Of a stretch of 64,000 nucleotides of DNA, positions 61,312 through 64,000 are shown one piece after another. The stretch's first letter is position 1. Each line of letters opens with the position of its first letter. The stretch comes from CBDFKB01 sp965248715 (GTDB lineage Bacteria; Pseudomonadota; Alphaproteobacteria; Rhizobiales; Rhizobiaceae). The notes below the pieces were generated by a model. That model did no database searches. It was not told the origin of the DNA and worked only from the letters and a program-made list of their open reading frames with translations. The stretch spans positions 558,001 through 622,000 of the forward strand of contig CBDFKB010000007.1 in NCBI GenBank assembly GCA_965248715.1, given 5' to 3'. The position numbers and the translations under genes are program-made.

Positions 61312-62292
61312 ATGAAACCGGCAATGCTGATGCATCTGCAACACCTGATCGACCAGGCCGAGGGCCGGCGGCCGAGGCTTGTCACCCCGGTTTTGGCCGC
61401 CCCGGCCTCGGTAACCGCCGTCTCGGTAACCCCGGCCTTCGTAACCCCGGCCTTCGTAACTCCGGTTGCTCACTCGCACCTGCCGGCCGAAGCGCCGGCG
61501 CGGGTAGCGACCGGCATTGCCGCGATCGACCAGGCGCTAGACCCGCAACAAGGTCGCGGTCTGGTGCTGGACGCCTTGCATGAAGTGCGCATGCCAACCG
61601 CCCTTGATGCCGGTGCCGGCGCCGGGTTCGCGCTGGCGCTTGCCCATTTATCCCTATCACCTACCAGCCCTGCCGGCAAAACCGGCGCCAATCGGCCGGC
61701 GCTGTTTTGGATTACCGGGTCGCAAGCCGAGGCCGAGGGCGGGCGAGCCCACGGGCCCGGGATCGGCGCGCTTGGATTTGCCAATTTTGCCCTGGTGCGG
61801 GTGGTGCCGGCAAATATCGAGGATGCGCTGTGGGCGGCGGGCGAACTGGCCGCATGCCGGTTTTCAGGTGCCGGGTTGTTGGAATTGCGCGGCAACCCGG
61901 AAAAATTTGATCTTTCAGTGACCCGGCGGCTGATGTTTGCCTGTCGTCGTACCAGCCGGCCGTTTTTTGTTTTGCGGCAAAGCGGTGATGAAGAGGCAAG
62001 CGCCGCCACCACCCGCTGGCGCGTCACCGCCGCCCGTTCTAGCGGCGTTGCAACCGGGTTAGGCGCGGCTGCCTGGCACATTACTTTGGAAAAATGCCGT
62101 GGTGGCGCAACCGGCCAATGGACCGTGGAATGGAATAGCGATGAACAAGCCCTTGTATCCGTTGACGGACGCGACGCAATTGTGGCGCCCATCGGGCCGC
62201 CGCTTCCTGGCCTGTGCCCTGCCGCGGCTGGCGAGCGACCGGATCGCGCGGCAACGCTGGGGCAAATCGTGGCGCTTGAGCGGGCGTCCTGA
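61312..62292 (+). CDS. imuA: ImuA, SOS mutagenesis accessory protein
   Basis: RecA/SulA-like partner of ImuB and DnaE2 in damage-induced translesion synthesis. 326 residues: an N-terminal region with a Val-Thr-Pro-Ala-rich stretch, then the RecA-like core (ARVATGIAAIDQALDPQQGRG; the ATP-binding P-loop is degenerate, as expected), FVLRQSGDEEASAATTRWRV and a Pro-rich tail. A LexA box lies 28 bases upstream. The first ~50 residues contain four 15-bp repeats (61401-61460). The 3' end overlaps imuB by ~150 bases. Confidence 0.88.
   Translation: MKPAMLMHLQHLIDQAEGRRPRLVTPVLAAPASVTAVSVTPAFVTPAFVTPVAHSHLPAEAPARVATGIAAIDQALDPQQGRGLVLDALHEVRMPTALDAGAGAGFALALAHLSLSPTSPAGKTGANRPALFWITGSQAEAEGGRAHGPGIGALGFANFALVRVVPANIEDALWAAGELAACRFSGAGLLELRGNPEKFDLSVTRRLMFACRRTSRPFFVLRQSGDEEASAATTRWRVTAARSSGVATGLGAAAWHITLEKCRGGATGQWTVEWNSDEQALVSVDGRDAIVAPIGPPLPGLCPAAAGERPDRAATLGQIVALERAS
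61401..61460 (+). repeat. 15-bp tandem repeat in imuA
   Basis: Four units of 15 bp (the last two identical, CCCGGCCTTCGTAAC; the first two with substitutions) encoding xA/VxVT repeats (PASVT, AVSVT, PAFVT, PAFVT). Slippage would add or drop five residues without a frameshift. Confidence 0.9.
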
Positions 62293-63778
62293 CACCCCGC
62301 CGGTTGTGCTTACCGGCCATCAGCGCAACACGGTGCGCATCATTCACCTTGATGAAATCGCCGAACAGATCGGCCTTGCCCGTGGTCAGGGGCTTGCCGA
62401 TGCCAGGGCAATGTGCCCGCATATCGAAGTTTTTGCCGAGGACGTCGCCGCCGATCGGCGATTGCTCGAGGCGGTGGCCGATTGGTGCGAGCGCTATACG
62501 CCGTTGGTGGCCCTGGATGTGCCGGACGGACTGATCCTCGACATTACCGGCTGCAGCCATCTGTTCGGTGGCGAAAAGCAATTATTGCATGATTTGCTGG
62601 CCCGGTTGTTTGAACAGGGTTTCGATGCCGCCGCGGCTATTGCCGCTACCCCCGGCGGCGCCTGGGCAGTCGGGCGTTTTGGCCCGGCCGCGGCGATCGT
62701 GCCGGCTGATGCAACGACAAGTGTACTTAAATCTTTGCCACTGGCCGCACTTAGGCTCGATGCTGACATTTTGTCGGGCCTTGCCCGGCTCGGCCTGTGC
62801 CGGATCGGCCAGGTGCTGGAGCGGCCGCGCGCGCCGCTCGCGCGCCGCTTCGGTCCGATATTGTTGCGCCGGCTCGACCAGGCACTTGGTGCCGAAGAAG
62901 AAAGCATTAGCCCACGTTTGCCGGTACCCGAACTGGTCGCCGAACGCCGTATGCTCGAGCCGATCGGTCTTGTCGACGACATCGAACGGGTCTGCTACGG
63001 CCTGGCAACTGGCCTTGGCACGTGCATGGCAAAGCGCGAATGTGGCGCCCGGGCCATTGATCTGGCGCTGTTTCGTCTTGATGGCACGGTGCTGCGGTTA
63101 AACGTCGGTACGGCGCGGCCGGTGCGCGACGGCAACGCGATAGTACGGCTCTTGGCGGAGCGCATCGCTGCGCTCAGGGATGATTTTGATGCCGGGTACG
63201 GTTTTGATTTAATCCGCCTTTCGATCCCTATGACTGGCCCATTGGCGCCGGACCAACAAAGTTTTGCCGGTGCCGGTGACAGTGACAGTGACAGTGACGG
63301 TGACGACGATATCGCTTTGATAGCCGACCGGCTTGGCGCCAGGCTCGGTACCGACCGGGTTTTGGCTAGCCTTGCCCGCGATACTCATCTGCCGGAACGT
63401 GCCGAACGGTTCGCGCCGGTTATCGGCCACCTTGATGGCCTTGCGCGCCCGGCGGCAATCAATGCTAGCGCCTTTTTGCATCCTCCGGCCCGGCCGCTGC
63501 GGATAATCGATCCGCCGGAGCCGGTCGAAACCGTTGCCGAAGTGCCGGAGGGGCCGCCGCGGCGTTTTCGGTGGCGCCGGGTGATGCATGAGGTTACCCG
63601 CGCCGACGGCCCAGAACGCATCGCCGATGAATGGTGGCGGGCCGAACATTGGCGCCACACCCGGGATTATTTCCGCATCGAAGATTTGGAGGGCCGTCGC
63701 TTTTGGCTGTTCCGCGAGGGGCTTTACGAGAGCGAAACCGCCGTGCCGCGCTGGTTCCTGCACGGGCTGTTCGCATGA
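62141..63778 (+). CDS. imuB: ImuB, Y-family DNA polymerase-like protein
   Basis: Catalytically inactive Y-family polymerase that links ImuA and DnaE2 to the beta clamp. ~545 residues from ATG 62141 (TTG codons downstream are alternatives). RRFLACALPRLASDRIARQR and LALDVPDGLILDITGCSHLF cover the palm region; the acidic polymerase residues are largely missing, as in other ImuB. Near residue ~385 there is a repetitive GAGDSDSDSDGDDDIAL linker coded by five GTGACA/G units (63276-63305). The C-terminus ends FRIEDLEGRRFWLFREGLYE, an ImuB hallmark. dnaE2 is expected just downstream, with ATG ACC at 63993 as a possible start. Confidence 0.93.
   Translation: MNKPLYPLTDATQLWRPSGRRFLACALPRLASDRIARQRWGKSWRLSGRPDTPPVVLTGHQRNTVRIIHLDEIAEQIGLARGQGLADARAMCPHIEVFAEDVAADRRLLEAVADWCERYTPLVALDVPDGLILDITGCSHLFGGEKQLLHDLLARLFEQGFDAAAAIAATPGGAWAVGRFGPAAAIVPADATTSVLKSLPLAALRLDADILSGLARLGLCRIGQVLERPRAPLARRFGPILLRRLDQALGAEEESISPRLPVPELVAERRMLEPIGLVDDIERVCYGLATGLGTCMAKRECGARAIDLALFRLDGTVLRLNVGTARPVRDGNAIVRLLAERIAALRDDFDAGYGFDLIRLSIPMTGPLAPDQQSFAGAGDSDSDSDGDDDIALIADRLGARLGTDRVLASLARDTHLPERAERFAPVIGHLDGLARPAAINASAFLHPPARPLRIIDPPEPVETVAEVPEGPPRRFRWRRVMHEVTRADGPERIADEWWRAEHWRHTRDYFRIEDLEGRRFWLFREGLYESETAVPRWFLHGLFA
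63276..63305 (+). repeat. hexanucleotide microsatellite in imuB
   Basis: Five tandem hexamers (GTGACA three times, GTGACG twice) encoding alternating Gly/Asp/Ser. Expansion or contraction would keep frame and change the length of an acidic linker. Confidence 0.9.
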
Positions 63779-63813
63779 CCGGCTTTGTGCAAACGCGGTA
63801 TTGCGAGCGAAAA

Positions 63814-63991
63814 GCGAGCCGCCGCAGTCGCGGCGCGTTGGCGCAGGCCCGGCGCGCAGCGCTAAATGGCCGTGAGCCAGTAAAAGACCGGCCGTTGCGA
63901 AGTGCCGGTCGCGAGCAAAAGGCGAGCCGCCGCAGTCGCGGCGCGTTGGCGCAGGCCCGGCGCGCAGCGCTAAATGGCCGTGAGCCAGTAA
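63814..63991 (+). repeat. 70-bp direct repeat, period 108 bp
   Basis: 63814-63883 and 63922-63991 are identical over 70 bases (starting GCGAGCCGCCGCAGTCGCGG and ending GTGAGCCAGTAA). The 38-base spacer between the copies (63884-63921) is unique, with only its last few bases matching the stretch before the first copy (GCGAGCAAAAG against GCGAGCGAAAA). They lie in the gap between imuB and the presumed dnaE2. Each copy is GC-rich and palindromic in part (CCGCCGCAGTCGCGGCG). Confidence 0.9.
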
Positions 63992-64000
63992 GATGACCAA

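Noticed and set aside
63209..64000. 263-residue minus-strand ORF across the 70-bp direct repeat
   Set aside because: Its repeated peptide blocks come from the DNA repeat and the imuB 3' end read backwards; no start signal or family.

Overview
The window looks like chromosomal DNA of a free-living alphaproteobacterium, moderately GC-rich and with Rhodospirillales- or Rhizobiales-like gene order. The evidence is a ChpT phosphotransferase, an EipA/DUF1134 envelope protein, a divergent LysR/DUF1127 pair, an L21 protein with a C-terminal helix-hairpin-helix tail, a GAAC-N7-GAAC LexA box ahead of imuA, and conserved blocks such as rplU-rpmA-GNAT-obgE-proB-proA-nadD-rsfS-rlmH-envC-ctpA-yibQ-rppH. 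No phage, plasmid or CRISPR locus is visible.

Layout. 1-9.7 kb: an rRNA pseudouridine synthase (cut by the edge), tadA, a lipoprotein, ileS (without the usual lspA next to it), ribF with a decayed SDR pseudogene behind it, a HAD phosphatase and a TipF-like EAL protein. 9.7-19.6 kb: a repeat-rich stretch with a CheY-like regulator, chpT and eipA, then a coiled-coil membrane protein, a di-haem peroxidase, rluD, rpoH and a TraB/GumN protein. 19.7-30.7 kb: DUF1127/LysR, xerC, priA and the F1 ATPase operon atpHAGDC, with a small Cys protein between atpD and atpC. 31-44.2 kb: two adjacent RppH paralogues, yibQ, ctpA, envC, rlmH, rsfS, nadD, proA, proB, obgE, a GNAT gene, rpmA, rplU and tRNA-Ser(CGA). 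44.5-53.1 kb: a lytic transglycosylase, the histidine utilisation cluster hutU-H-I / hutF-C with a HutC operator, and an orphan sugar transferase. 53.2-61.1 kb: valine/propionyl-CoA catabolism (mmsA, acyl-CoA dehydrogenase, 3-hydroxyisobutyryl-CoA hydrolase, mmsB, enoyl-CoA hydratase, pccB), a DUF4160/DUF2442 pair and a cupin. 61.3-64 kb: the SOS mutagenesis genes imuA-imuB, probably running into dnaE2 just past the edge.

The most distinctive feature is a set of unrelated-looking palindromic elements (called R1 to R5 and palindromes X, Y and Z here). Most are bounded by CTAG, many share one CTAG between neighbours, and some are nested in one another. R1 (about 105 bp) occurs eight times. One R1 copy appears to supply the start codon of envC and another the stop codon of an rppH gene. 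Metabolically, the hut genes take histidine to formylglutamate, and the mms block takes isobutyryl-CoA towards propionyl-CoA, which pccB would carboxylate. pccA, hutG and dnaE2 are not in the window.
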